64,000 nucleotides of DNA from Spirogloea muscicola (taxonomy: Eukaryota; Streptophyta; Zygnematophyceae; Spirogloeales; Spirogloeaceae). The notes under the pieces were generated by a model. It was not told where the DNA came from. It was given only the letters and a program-made list of their open reading frames with translations, and did no database searches. Below are positions 45,241 through 57,795 of this stretch, piece by piece; the first letter of the stretch is position 1; each line of letters begins with the position of its first letter. The translations under genes and the position numbers were made by a program. The DNA lies in contig WELB01000028.1 of the NCBI GenBank assembly GCA_009602725.1, forward strand, positions 668,027 through 732,026, in the 5' to 3' direction.

Positions 45241-47071
45241 AGCCTCCAGTCTCCTGCTGGTTCATTAATCCGAAATAGACACCTCTCATGGGCTGGCATG
45301 TTCCTGGAGCAGCGACTTCTCCATGTTGTCACACCTGTGGCGCTTGACTTACAGCCAACTGGTCTTGAAAATGAGTTGCTTCGCAAACTACTCGTCACGC
45401 TTTGGAGGCTCGCCCATCCGCTTCCACACAATTACAATTATCACTATGCTGGCTGACTGCCGCTTTTCCTGCAGCCGTTCGAGTCTGATACCTTGCCGTC
45501 AGCTTCGTATTCTGCCCCTTTCTTTACCGCTGTCCATCTGCGGGCAATTTTTCATTCGCACTGATGCAAGGAGCTAAGCTGAGTGACTTGGGGCTCTGCC
45601 CTCCTCCAGCAAAGGCAGTCGCCCTCTGATTACCCAACCTTTCGAAAGCAACCAATGTCAGCCCCCCTTCCCCTCCTTTTGAATGGCCTTAGCATCTTTC
45701 AGGCAAAGCCATGTCTTCACAAGCGTCAATGTTACCCTGGATTGCCAGTACATTCAAGTGACAGGCCATGTTGCAACGGCCTAGGGGCGGCCTAGCTTCC
45801 ACTCAATGCAGCACCTGAAGCACCTAAAGCGGACGTCGACAAACGAATGACCTGACCTGTCTGTCTTTGATGGCTGCACAGGACTGAAGGGTGGTGTTGG
45901 TCTCTCTCTATCATTGACGCCCTCTTCTCTTAACTACCATGGACTTGGTAAGGCATATATAGGCTAAGACCAACTGTAGCCGTTTAGCAATCCCCGCTTG
46001 GGCTGGCACCCATTAAGAACATCATTCACAATCATGATGCGAGACCCTTGTGAGCTGAAGTCTTTAGCAAATGTCCTCTCAACATTCTCTTGAACCTCCT
46101 TTCAACCTCAAGCAAAGAATAAGCAGCGAAAACCGGCAGTCCAAGTCCAGGGCTGTGTAAAGGGCTGTATTTCTGATTCTAGCACGAAGGCCTCAACCTG
46201 ACTTCATATTTAGACCAGCGCCAGATCTTGCAGCTTGCCACTCTAGCCATGCGACATTTAGTCCAGTTTCTTACGCCTATTATTTTATATTATTGTCTTG
46301 TCTTACGCAAGCACTGCCAAGCTGGTCATGTTTGCAGCACTTCTTGGGGATGTCCCTCAAAGCCATAATCTGTTCATATACAATGTAAATCTAGATGCTT
46401 GTAAGTCTGGACACGACACCAAACATATCCCATACTTCTTGCTTCCACCAACCTGCAGAAGGGAGAATAGATGAAAGAGAAGAACTGGGAGTAATCTCAT
46501 CTACACTAGTCTGTATTTGTATATGCGAACAATAAGAAAGATCAAACAGTGTATGTCACCTCCTATCTTTCTTTTCTGGAAATTTAGTCAACCCCACACA
46601 CACCAAGCAATCCTTGAATACGTGTCATAGTATGACATTGTAAGATTTTACACAGTGGATACCCTGTACTAGTACACGGGCATGTGTGATTGGTGTCAGT
46701 GTCATACAACCACTCCTGTCATCGGAATGCTGCAGCAGCTAAGGAGCCAACTGTTTAGTCCAATAACGGCATCCCAATGTCGGCAAGTAAGTGCTTGGAC
46801 GGAAGCATTTCAATATGCGTTTTGTGAATACCAGCTATCGAACTGTCTTGAATCATAAGCGAAGCCTGAAGCTTTTGTTCTACTTGTAGAATTTACTTAT
46901 GTGCTGTCTGTCTACATATAGGGCCGTCAAGATGAAAATATATACATGAGTCTCCTCATGCAATTATTGTTGGTCCCGGCTGCGTCCTTGCTTTCTATCA
47001 ATTGAAAGAATATGCAGAAGCACAACAGTATGCTCCTGTAGCAATTTCTTGTCACAGAGCTGCCGACGCTC
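45241..47071. repeat. Segmental repeat unit 3, flank part, with a 330-bp insertion
   Basis: Third copy of the segment. Compared with units 1 and 2 it has about 330 extra bases at 46348-46676. These are AT-rich, unlike the surrounding sequence, and lie between the GTCATGTTTGCAGCACT and GGCATGTGTGATTGG landmarks. The insertion has no recognisable ends or reading frame. The unit continues into paralogue 3 at 47072. Confidence 0.65.
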
Positions 47072-48611
47072 TTAGCCTGATACATCCAGCAGCTGCTGGA
47101 GGTCCTGGTTACTACGTAAGTTAATGACCTGACTGCTTGCCTGATTCGCTCCAGCAGATATGCCTGCCAGGACCTGGCCGATGTCACGGCTAATCTCGGT
47201 GTTACGCTCTACAGGGATCATGATCCGAAATTCATTGATACGGACTGCCTTCTCCTTCATCTCCTCCCTCACGACAATGCTCAAGCCCCTGCAAGAAGAA
47301 GACTTGCAAGTGCACGCCTCACTACTGTCATCCTGTATCAACTGTCAACTCAGTAACAAGTTGCACAGTATAGTCAGACAGTTCAGTCACATAGAGATAC
47401 AGCTGCCAAAGCTGCTTCATGGATTGTTTGTGATCAAGGCTGTCAAGGTTGGAAGAGCATACCACAGGGCGGCGGCTCCAATAGTTGTGAACCCGGCTCC
47501 AGGCATGTAGGCCCCACCGAGGCCGCCGGTGATGACTGTGTACGTGGAGCCAGCCTGGTTCTCAAGCTTTGGCAGGAAGGCATTGGCTACCACGTAGTGT
47601 GATATGCAGAGATCTGAGATAGCCTTTGCCAGATGGCTAGACGGCTTGTCTCCAATGACTGGTGTACCCCAGTACCCGCCACCCAAGCTCGTCACCAACT
47701 GCAACATGACTGAGATGGAATCATGTCGTGCTTATGTCTGGACATTGAAAGCTGTTGGAAGTAACAGGCAAGCTGTAGGTAAGCTTGTTCAAGGCTTGCA
47801 CAATGAAGCTGGGCATGTAGGACAGAGAAGTCAAGGTGTCTATCTCCAGCGATACAGTCTCGCTGGGTATCCAACTCGGTCTCAGGTATGGTCCAGTCAC
47901 AGAAGTTGCCCAAAGCAGCCAGATGTGCAGATCCCCATCAAGGCACAGTTGTCAATGTCATTTGCACAGACATGGTTGTTTGTCCTCACATGATTTAGCT
48001 GCCCTCCAAGCTTCTCCTCAATGTACTGTGGAGAAGCAGCCCAAATGCTCAGTCAGCCGTGAGCATTCTATTCTGCCAGCCAACAACTCGCAGGACACAG
48101 CTACAGATCAGCTACAGTCGAGGAGTCCGACACAGCTACAGTTGCGGGGTCCGACCTTTGCAACGACTTGAGCTCCATCCTCCGTGCCGACGTCAGCATT
48201 GACGAGGTAGAGGTCTTGGGTGCCGCCGCAATCAGTACTGAGGGTGTTGAGCGCGTCGACGCTTCTGGAGGGGACGACAACCCTGCAGCCCATGAACCAC
48301 CAAAAAGATGAAGCTGGAATTTTGAGTTAGCCAAGCGTGCGAGTGCCTTCAAGGGGCAGAAAGTTGCTGGAGGATCTGTCAACCAGGGGGTCCATTGAAC
48401 TCACTTGGCGCCAGCTTTGAGGAAGCCATGCACAATGCCAGAGCCCACCGTGCCTGCGCCGCCGGCTACGAGCGCGACCTGCACATATCCAAGTCATCTT
48501 TCAAGGTGAACTTGGCTGGGGCAACTTGGCAGCGGGCTCAACACGGGTGAAAGCTTCTCCGCCAGTCACCAGAACACCTTGACGAAGGGACTTCCTAGCT
48601 GTAGCTGGCAT
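47072..48611 (-). CDS. Short-chain dehydrogenase-like protein, paralogue 3
   Basis: Exons: 48611-48570 (MPATARKSLRQGVL, tentative), about 48479-48406 (VALVAGGAGTVGSGIV), 48282-48156 (VVVPSRSVDALNTL ... NADVGTEDGA), 48025-47990 (YIEEKLGGQLNH), 47698-47463 (SLGGGYWGTPVIGDK, ITGGLGGAYM, FTTIGAAALW) and 47288-47072 (VREEMKEKAVRINEFRI, stop). Same exon plan as paralogues 1 and 2. The frame is open throughout with good splice sites, so it is likely functional. As in its relatives, no Tyr-x3-Lys pair follows the GGLGG strand, so it may be a non-catalytic or atypical reductase. No targeting peptide is evident with this start. Confidence 0.78.
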
Positions 48612-50255
48612 TCGGGCAGCGGCAGCTCAGTTAGGCGTCAGGTGGCGAGCAAAGCCAAGCCGGGGACGACCAATCGTGCCCACGAGTAGCTGAAACAGTG
48701 GGGTTGACGGGGGGCAGGTGAGCTCGCCTGGCCTTGCAGCCGCTTGACTCCAGCCATGGGAAGGCGGCGAGCAGTGACGAGCCGATGCCCAGAGAGGCAG
48801 TGGAGCCGCAGAGGCCGGCGGTGTTGACAATGGCGGCGGCGGCAATGAGACTGGTTGCCTTCTCACGGATGCTACGGAGGAAGAGCAAAGTTTCGGGCCG
48901 CAGCTGCGTCAGCTGACGGAGGGCGCGGGTGCGAGCCCTGCGGCGGGTGGTCGTCACAGCCGGCCCCCGCTGACGCCAGCGGCCGTGGCCCCGCACGTGC
49001 TGGCGGCCGGCTGCTGTCTAGCCCAATCCATGGATGACGAGTGGTGGCCGGGGTCCTTGCCGCGTTGCGGCCGGCACGGGGAGACTGCGGGCAGTTGCTC
49101 CGGCCCAGCGCCGCCCCCGTCATTCTGCCCAAACGGCAGCCCTACGGGGGCTCGCCGTTTGCTCGCCGCCTGCCAGCCGCCCGCTTCGGCCCTTCCTATT
49201 CTGCCATTTATCGTTCATCCTCTCTTCTTTTCTGGGCTGGCCCCTCCCATAGCCACCGCCGTCTTCTGGAAGCGTCTCTCGCTTGTATTGCTTCCCTCAC
49301 AGCCATATTACCCTTGCAATGGCACAGCTGTTTTTCTTGTTGTTTCGTTCTGTTGTTCTTGCACCTCGCCCTCATGCTGTAGCAAGCTTTCCGGAACTGG
49401 TGGCGACTTCTCACTTCCTCACGTGGTGACACAGTTCGAGACATATGCGCGCCGTGCACCTTCGCTCCGGCTGCAAGCTACTCCGACTTGGGGCTGCTGA
49501 CTTGGGGTTGTCGAGCGCCCACTCATAGTAGTTTGCGTAATTGGCGTCGCTGTGAGTTTTAGCGTGTTCCCACGTCCGCGCCTGTGGCACTTGATCACTC
49601 CATTGTGGGCTGGCCTCCAACAGCCATCGCCTCTTTCGTGGGAGATCGGGAAATGTTCCCACAGACTATCCATCTCGCAGCTTCTGCAACCCCGGGAACT
49701 GGGAATTGCCCCTTTACAACATGTCGAAGCCTCCACCACAAACCTTGAAGCATGCACGAACAGATGCTCGTCTACAGGAGCCGGTCTTTCCATGGGGCGC
49801 GGTACAGCACCAGACTGCACGATTTCCCCGCACACAGTGACCCTGCTTGCCCAGCTACAATCTGCGCCCTCTGCACCCCTTGGCCGCCGGCCATCTGCAC
49901 CAAGGTCCACAGCATGTGACAAGAGCATATCTTGGCCATGTTTCTTGAGCTGTGAGTATGTATACAACGCCAGTCTGATTGATCTCTACCCCTGATGCAG
50001 TAGCGACCTTACACAAATGGGTACAAGTGGGTACAGATGAGTACATGATGTCTTGCACAAGTGCATGCTTAATCAGGGATCTACGCTTAGGCACCTTAAC
50101 TTATCCTGCAGTTGGTCTTAGCAACTGTTGTCGTCAGTTGTGTGGAATGACAAGCACACCTGGCCTGCTGCCTGCTACATTTCATGGTCTTGTGCCTATC
50201 AGATTGTGGAAGCTCAGCCTCCTCATTCATTGGCTGCCCTGTAGAAGTAGGGCTC
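48612..50255. other. Upstream region of paralogue 3 and repeat debris
   Basis: 48615-48830 is shared with paralogue 2 (see 43497-44789). 48900-49270 is GC-rich with retroelement-like sequence, and 49590-49660 has a GGGCTGGCCTCCAACAGCC hairpin. Nothing at 49660-50255 is recognised. A plus-strand TTACA at 50009, TGTAA on the minus strand, could be the polyadenylation signal of the next gene. Confidence 0.4.
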
Positions 50256-53200
50256 CTAGAAGTGGAGCTCGGCACAAGGATCCTGAAGTGGAGCAAAGAC
50301 CGCCTCCAGGTCCGCAGCTTCTACATCGTCTAGTGATGCAGGTTGCCACTTTGGTTTCTGCAGGGCTACCACAGCTGATGAGTTCCTGTATGTTGCACTT
50401 ATCCATGTGCCATCGACATCTGACAGATTGATTACTAGAAGAAAGCTATGTCAGATTATCTTAAGGTATGTCTGCAATTTAATGCAGATACTTGGACCCC
50501 TGATACGTGTGAAGTCAGTCACTCTGTCGGGATACAGTCATTACACCACAAATCTTACTTGGTCTTTGTCAATCAGAGCTGCACGGACACCCTCGACGAA
50601 GTCTGGCCGCGTGGAGATGCGAGTTGCTAGTCGATATTCCACTTGCATGACCTCCTCTATCTGTGAATTGTGAATATGGAACAATGCATTGAGCGAGCAT
50701 AACAGCTGGCTCAAAGAACTGGCTCCCATGAAGGGTGTGGTTATCATCTGTAATTGAGCAGCAAAGTTGCTGGCAAGCAAGAGGTGACTGTATGCTACAG
50801 AGTGTTGTACAATGCAGACTTCTACAGTAAGAACAATCGTGACAAACCTGAGGAGGGGGGTTGCTTGAGGTACAAGCTGCAAGGTGCCGCTGTGTAGCTG
50901 CTAGGCTGAAGGGGGCTCCTTTTGCCAAGTCTTGCAGACATTGATGAGCCCATGCAGCCTCTGCTTACAGACACCCATCTATAATCAGATGGGAATGACA
51001 TGAGTTGCGGTGCTCATGTATATAATGCAAACAAATTGTATATACCCGAGGTCAGACATCACAGCTCGTGGGAGTGTTTGGCCGCAGCCACATACCTTCC
51101 GGGTTGTTGGACCTTTCCAGAAGCTGTAGAGATCTAACGATGTCAGCCACTGTCTTATTATCTCCAAAGCAACGCTCAATCAAATCCAAACGTTGCTCAA
51201 GAGTAGACTTGTCCTCAGGGGTCTGCTGAAACCTCCTGATGATGGAGTGGACCTCCTCCACAGTTGACCTGCGTAAATTCCAGGTATAGACTGGATCAGA
51301 AACATACGAGGCGCCAAGATCAACATGCGGTCTGACAGCACATATGCTTGTTGCATTGCATTCTGTGTGCTGCAGTGTACAACTTTGGTCTGCTGTAATA
51401 CGTGGACAAGTGGAGGGCAGATGAATGTGTTAGACCATCGTGGCAGGCAATATTGTTACGCAACTTGAGGTGACTTACAGATCCTCTGTTTCCAGTGCAT
51501 CCTGTAGGCTCTTCAGTTTTTCTGATGGGACATAGTGTGTAGCCAGGCCACTGTAAAGCGCATCTGCAGGGTTGCTCAATCTTGCTCCTGTTAGGGCCAG
51601 GTATGATCCTGCACCAAAGTCCAGGGCATGTTAAAGCTGAGCAAGTCCCTCCACTGCAAAGCACACTCTGAGCAACGACAACTCTGTGGTTGGCTCGAGC
51701 CAGACTCTCCCTGACCTTTGTGGGCAGGGCACTCTTGACATTAGCAGTGTACAACAGGAGCACTGGAGTCCAAGCTCGAGTCATAGAGGCCAAGCATTGA
51801 AATGCTTGCGGACATGGCCGCACGGCATTTTAGACGATATTGATGAGCGCTTCAGCACAAATTCAAGTCATTGAGGCCTACCAATGCCTGGCTTGCAAAC
51901 AGTGGCTGCAAGGTATGCATAACCCACATCAGGAAACAGACCAATGCTGTTCTCGGGCATAGCCAAAATTGTCCTCTGCACACAATGTCCAACACGAATC
52001 AAAAATTGCTGAGGCTTTCGAGAGCTGTTCTGGCAGTTAATAGGTGGTACTTTTTTGCTGAGTAACGATGACTGGGTCGCCTGACAAAGAGCTGCTTCTT
52101 CTAGGTGAGAAATCTCAGAGTTGCTTTGATGAGTATACCTCAGTGACAATCCTGACATGACCATGGCAAGCAATACCAAGGCCAAAGCCCATTGTAACAC
52201 CATCCATGAAGCTTACATACGGCTTCCTGCACCTTGCAATGGCGCAAATCAAGGTGTACTCTGCAGTGAAGACCTGACAGCAACAAAGATGCACACGGGT
52301 CTGTTGTGATCCAACTATATTGCGATCACCTCTGCTACACATCATGTGCCATTGCAGCCTCACAAGTGTCCCAAGACCTTGTTCCCCGCTACTGCAAAAG
52401 ACTGTGTGCTGCTCAAGCATGCATCAGTTACAGCTGCCACAATTGACTTGCCCAAGCTACTCCTTTTTCTAACTCTCATATAATTTCATTGCCACTCGTT
52501 ACACGGATCTGCTGTCATGCTACTACCACCAGCTTCTGATTCTGTCCCAAGACCCACAACCTTGCAAGCCAGTGCTGACATTGTCATCTGCTCGCACCCT
52601 GATGTTGTCATCCATTTGACGTCCCCTCCTGCACGACGTACTCTACATGATGTACTCAAATTTCACAACCATTGCTGCAGCCCGTCCCAAAGCTGTGGAG
52701 CTATGGTAACCCTTGAAGTAGCAACATACTCTTGCTTGCAATGCGAAAACCACTTAGAGGGACTTCCTGAGCCCTGGACGACCAATTTCATAGCATCTCC
52801 TACTTCAGCCAACAATAACCTGCTGCACAAGTTCGGTGGTTGGTTCCTGCCGAATAGCAGCTGTGCACCACTTGACATCCATACCTGCACATCTTGAGAA
52901 CAAGAAATCATTGATGGGAGCCGCACTCCGAAGTTCTCACAAATTGCCTGCCAATCCTGTGGCGCAGTGCTGCTCTGACTTGCTAATTCTGTCAACCTGA
53001 GGAGAAGGCCCGTGACGTGCTGCTCTTTATCAGGATCACTTTAACGCTGCTCGTAGATTGCCAGTCGTCTAATATCCTCTTGAAGTTGACATCCATATCT
53101 GGTAGCGACAAACATCAGAAGATATTGTCAGCAGACTCTTGTCAAGGGTGACGTTCAATTCGCCTGAGAAGTGTAAGTAGCACGTAAGGCATGACATACT

Positions 53201-53550
53201 TGTCAATGTACGTGCACCTTCAAAAACTTCTCACCCAAATTCATGGCATTCAGGGCCTTTGGCCTGTTGAGCGTGATGACGCCAAGGCCATTCGACGAGA
53301 CTTCAGAGCTAACGAGCGGCGCCTCTGTTGAGTCTGCCATTGCTGCTGCACGCGATAGAGCCACAGGCGCCCTGCTCCCCCGGCCTCTCGAGCTTCTCAG
53401 CAGGCGTGATCCTCCACCAATGATGCAAGCTCGCGTGCTGGCGCAGCGGCTGTGCAGCCAGCTCGCCAGGCGGAGGCGGCAGCCGAGGCTATCGCGATCG
53501 GGCGCTACGCAATGGCNCCATGGTGGTGCCCAAGTGGTGGCGGCGTACAA
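50256..53550 (-). CDS. 3-hydroxyisobutyryl-CoA hydrolase-like protein
   Basis: Crotonase-superfamily acyl-CoA hydrolase, closest in motifs to the plant mitochondrial HIBYL-CoA hydrolase-like type of valine catabolism. Exons: 53550 or 53340 to 53235, 53098-52997, 52884-52820, 52273-52139, 51975-51882, 51608-51479, 51268-51096, 50930-50848, 50660-50559 and 50357-50256. All ten join in frame. Motifs: [24 protein letters not shown] joined to GMDVKW (oxyanion-hole loop, Met before Asp); [31 protein letters not shown], with the Glu and Asp that act in HIBCH catalysis; [50 protein letters not shown]. The shortest start is the ATG at 53340 (MADSTEAPL). An upstream in-frame ATG at 53550 adds an Arg-rich, presequence-like leader, but it contains the N at 53517. 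Confidence 0.9.
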
Positions 53551-54270
53551 GGGGGCTTAGTGGTTGTGGGCCACGGCAGCGGGCCTCAGAGTAGTAACGG
53601 CAGCAAAGCGGCCGCCGCGGCGGCGGCGGTGGCGGCGGCGGCGGCGGCGGCGCCACAGTCTCGAGGCGAGCTTGTAAAGCGGATCTTCATGGGCCTCGCT
53701 ACGGAGTCGCTTCCGCGTGGCTTTCGGGCACAACCTTCGTCACTCCCGCCTCCAGCCGGCCACTGGGGGCAAGGGCTGGCTTGTCTTGACGGAGGGGCCA
53801 AATGACGGAGGAGCCTAAGGGCCGGGTTCCACCGGGTCGGTCGGCCGCGCCGAGGGGTACGTGTCGCGCATAGTATGGGATGACCGGCGATTACTCTGGC
53901 GAGGGCCCGGTCGTGGTCGCACGCCACGAAGGCGCCACATCGGACGCTGACCAGGACTCCTTTTGGGCGCGTCAAAGGGAGAAACGCGCGCATTTGCCAC
54001 GCTGGCGGTCGGAGTCCAGACCACCTCCCGACCCCCCCCCCCCGGGCCCGCCCGAAAAGGGACAGCTGGCACCAAGCCCTCCAAATACACGAAAATTTCA
54101 AATACGCATCCGCACGTGCAGGACGGCAGGGGCTTCCGTGGCAGCGACACCCCCTTGACCTGGCGGTCAGAACTGGTTTTGGCCGACCGACCCGGTGTAT
54201 CCCTGCCCTAAAACGCGCCATGTCAGAACGGGTGTAGGATGGACCACTCGGTGGCTACGAGTGAGGAGCT
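53551..54270. other. GC-rich intergenic DNA with a GGC repeat
   Basis: A GCGGCC/GGCGGC run lies at about 53608-53652, in the region upstream of the hydrolase-like gene. A C-run lies at about 54034-54046. A partial module reading GGGGCAAGGGCTGGC sits at 53764. No gene is supported; long open frames here reflect GC content. Confidence 0.45.
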
Positions 54271-54720
54271 CTAACCTGACAGACTAGCAGCCGGAAAGCA
54301 ATCCCCCTGACGACAGCCAGAGGCTGCAGCGAGAGCACGGCCAGCACGCGGATGCAAGGCGTGGGCCACGGACTGCCGGAGGGAGACTGCCAAACTCATG
54401 CGATGAACCTGGGCCCACGAGCCAGCGGCGTTGAAGTCAGCCGGCTCACATCGCCTCCGGGACACAGCGCGTCGCGCAAGCCTGGCTGGCAGGTCGAGCC
54501 ATTGGGACCCAAGAGCCCCGTGCACATCCACGGCCAGGGGTACGAGCGAGTCTCCAGCCGGGCGGTCAGCGTCTTTGGCAGCCTTGCTGCGCGGCCTTCG
54601 CCGCAGCATGGTCAGTCCGCGAGGCAGAGAGCTCCGGATTGGATCGGTCCACCACATCGGTGGTGACCACGTCTGTTATGATGCGCGCGCCGCCTCCCGG
54701 CGTCGAGGCCACCAAGTCGA
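54271..54720 (-). mobile_element. Retroelement C-terminal tail copy
   Basis: The minus strand encodes PGGGARIITDVVTTDVVD just upstream of a frame change, then GDSLVPLAVDVHGALGSQWL and FNAAGSWAQVHRM...AASLSG. This links the PGGG-R block, which ends the 15827-16760 fragment, to the VDVHGA tail, so the two belong to the same element family. There is a stop before the final LLTRGY. Confidence 0.7.
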
Positions 54721-56013
54721 CCCGGCGCGTGTGTAGTACCACTGGCTTTCGTGGCGGGGCTCCGGCTCCACAGCTCTTATGATGGGCCAGTCCGTGAAAG
54801 AAAATGAATAAAGTTCGTAAGGGGCCAGAAAAGCGCTAAAGAACAAAGCGATTCAAGTGGCCACTGAGTCAACAGCTCTTTGAATTACGGCCATGGCTGT
54901 GAGAGGCCAGCCCAAGGACAAGGTCCGATTTCAGGGCCAGGTTAGACTGTCGGACCTGTGCGCGCTCACTCGTGGTACTGAAGCCCCCCTTTTACTGAAG
55001 TCCCTCAATCAGCCTGCTTTCGCACTGCCAGCTTAGCCCCCGTTAGCATAGGGCTTCGCTTTGTGTAGACCCAATCTCTTGCACTAGCTTATAGTGAACA
55101 GTGTATTGACTTGATTTGGCCTCTCTCAGAGCCCGCGCGCCTTCTCTCAGCTTGGCCTAGAAAATGCAGGGAACGTAAATGATGCTTGAGAGAATTCATC
55201 TTCACAAGGGGGTGATGGCTGTGTAAGGCCAGCCTAGGCATTTGGTGCCTGGCATGCCTTTACCAGGTTGGAAGCACTGACGTCAACTTGCTCAATGAGG
55301 CTGAGCTTTGCTGCATACTCCGCTGTCTCACCCTTATGCTCCTTTAATACGGCGTCCTTCTATTGTTGGATTTAGAGGCTCAGTCACCTCTACTTATAGG
55401 AATTGCAGCTGCTACTCTTACCACCGACTTTGCTAGCTTGTCTCAAAGGAAACCTCCACATGCGCCCCAGTTGGAGCAAGGTGGTATTAGCAGTAGATTA
55501 AGTCACTACGTACTTCCTTTGCCAGAGGAGGCAATACACTCGCACTTACTGTGTCCCCCTTAAGCAGCAGTGACACATCGCCTATTGTGGAACTTCTAAC
55601 AGTGTCTAATGCCCTGACGTACGGGGATGGCATTTTCTGTGTAAGCAAGTTCAGCGGCCCAAGCAAATGCAACCTGCACCTTTCCCAGCCCAGAGTTTTG
55701 AAGCACGTGACAACTGTTGAACAGGCCAGCCACAGCACCACTGCTCTCCACTGCGGAAAAACTTGACTGCATCAGCGTGTCGAGCACACAACATTGGTGG
55801 CACGTGCAGATGAGCACTATATATTGACAGTCAGCAGTACACATGTACATAAGTCACCATCCTTTGGTAGCTAAGGCCATCACCTACTTGCGGGAACAGC
55901 CTCCTACTTGGTAACATGAATGCACTCACACAACCCTTGATATCTTCAGGCTACCTTCGTCAATCAGTCAGGCCATGAGCCATAAGCTATGAGACAGGCC
56001 ACTATTTAGCCAT
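54721..56013. other. Hairpin modules, then no assigned sequence
   Basis: Hairpin modules lie at about 54785-54835 and 54885-54935. 55000-56013 has no recognised gene and probably contains the 3' untranslated region of the LHCII gene. Confidence 0.4.
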
Positions 56014-57795
56014 CTATTGACCGGGGGCGAAGTTGGTGGCATAAGCCCAGGCATTGTTGACGGAGGGGTTCTCAAGGTGGTCAATCAGGTTCTCAAGAGG
56101 GCCCTTGCCAGTGACAATAGCCTGCCAAGCCAACAAAGCATTCGACTTGGTCAACACGGAGCTCCCGAAAATTGCTTGCAAACTCCTAAGATAGACTTCC
56201 TGCAATGGTAGGCAGTGCACCTTCCAAGCCTGAAATACTCTCTTGCAGGTGGCACTACTGCCTTCTCCTTTTCTGCGAGAAGATGCAGATGGCCAGATGT
56301 GAAGAACATGCCCACCTGTACGAAGAAACCAAACACGGAGAACATGGCCAGTCGGCCATTCTTGATCTCCTTGACCTTCAACTCAGCGAAGGTGTCGGGA
56401 TCATCAGCAAAGCCCAGGGGGTCAAAGAACTGGCCACCTGGGTAGACATTACCACCCTCACCAACACCAGGAAGCCCGTTCACACGGTAGGCCTCTGCAC
56501 CACCCATCAGAACGACCTGCATTGCAACAGAATATGACAAGTTTGGCAAGTGCAAACAAAGTGCACATAGCTCATGAAGACCATCCACAATATATTGCTT
56601 GCACAGATGCTTGTCCTGGCACGGTCCCCTCCCCCAGCAACAGCAGAAAGACCATGTTGTACGCATTGCTGGGATGTGTGCAGCTTACGCCTACTGCCTA
56701 ATCAGGCAGACGTCTTTGACAAGCAGATGCCAATACTACGCATACATTGTTCCACCTTACCTCCACAGCAAGAGTGAGGAGGATAGACTGTGCGTGGATA
56801 AGGAGGGGGTTGCCGAGGTAGTTGAGCCCGTCGTCAGCGAAAATCTGAGCGCCAGCCTTCCACCACACGGGCTCTCCGAACTTAACACCAACCCAGGTGC
56901 TCAGGAGCTCTGGGAAGATGCAGCCCAGGGCTCCGAGCATGGCCCAACGTGCATGAATGAGCTGCACTCAAATTTGCACCAGCTTGCTCAAGAGGGGGAG
57001 CATGTGTCTGATCCACGTTGGACTCAAGATCTACCTTGGTAGAGCAACAGATCGATTGCAATAGCAAGCCTAAGCATGTCTGCACGCCTGTGTCAGGTGA
57101 CAGGACGATTCCATAAAAGTTTCCGGTAGATATCCTTAAGTCCCATCTATATGGGGAGATGGCAGAGAAATGCAATGGGCTTTGATTTGAGGCTGCTAAG
57201 GGTGCCGTCGAGACAATGCATACCTCAAGCTCACGGTTCCTGGCAAAGGACTCAGGGTCGGCGGACAGGCCGGCGGTGTCCCAGCCGTAGTCGCCGGGGA
57301 ACTCGCCCTTGAGGTAAGAGGGAGTCGCCTTGGAAAAGGGTCCGAGGTACTTGGGGCGATCAGGGCCATACTGCGACAGGTCCAGCTGTAGCAGAGGAAC
57401 AGTGCACAAGGAGTCAAACGCAGTAGCATTGGGACCCGCGTGGCACCGACTCGAGCCCGGAGGCAGTCCGTGGCGGTTATGGATGCAAGCCATGAAACTG
57501 GCTGTGGACGGTGATTGCTTGCGCTCCAGAGCCATCAAGTGGAGCGCCCCCAACTGCATCGACACGCCGACGACGCCGGCTGACACTGGCCAGACCACTG
57601 CCTTGGACGTCGGAAACGGGCATGAGAGGCCTTGCGCGCTCGCTCACCATGGTGACGCGGGCCTGGGCCACGCCGACCTTGGCGCGGAGCGCGTTCTGCG
57701 CGGGCGCGGCGCCCGCCAGGAAGGAGGACCGCGGCGCGGCGGCGGNCGGCGGCGGCTGCGCTGCGGGCGGCCTGCATGGCGGCGGCGGCGGCCAT
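56014..57795 (-). CDS. LHCB: Light-harvesting chlorophyll a/b-binding protein (LHCII type)
   Basis: Nuclear-encoded thylakoid antenna protein. Exons: 57795-57648 (transit peptide [15 protein letters not shown] ... [14 protein letters not shown]), 57385-57224 ([15 protein letters not shown] ... [11 protein letters not shown] ... RNRELE), 56961-56761 ([14 protein letters not shown], first chlorophyll-binding helix; [13 protein letters not shown]), 56516-56316 (second helix region [25 protein letters not shown], and helix 3 [18 protein letters not shown]) and 56121-56014 ([15 protein letters not shown]...[10 protein letters not shown], stop). The ExxxxR pairs of helices 1 and 3 are present. The sequence matches major LHCII rather than photosystem I antenna proteins. 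The single N at 57746 is an extra base: leaving it out keeps exon 1 in frame. Confidence 0.93.

Noticed and set aside
53586-54221. 211-codon minus-strand frame upstream of the hydrolase-like gene
   Set aside because: It includes translated GGC repeats and retroelement-like sequence, with no family similarity seen.
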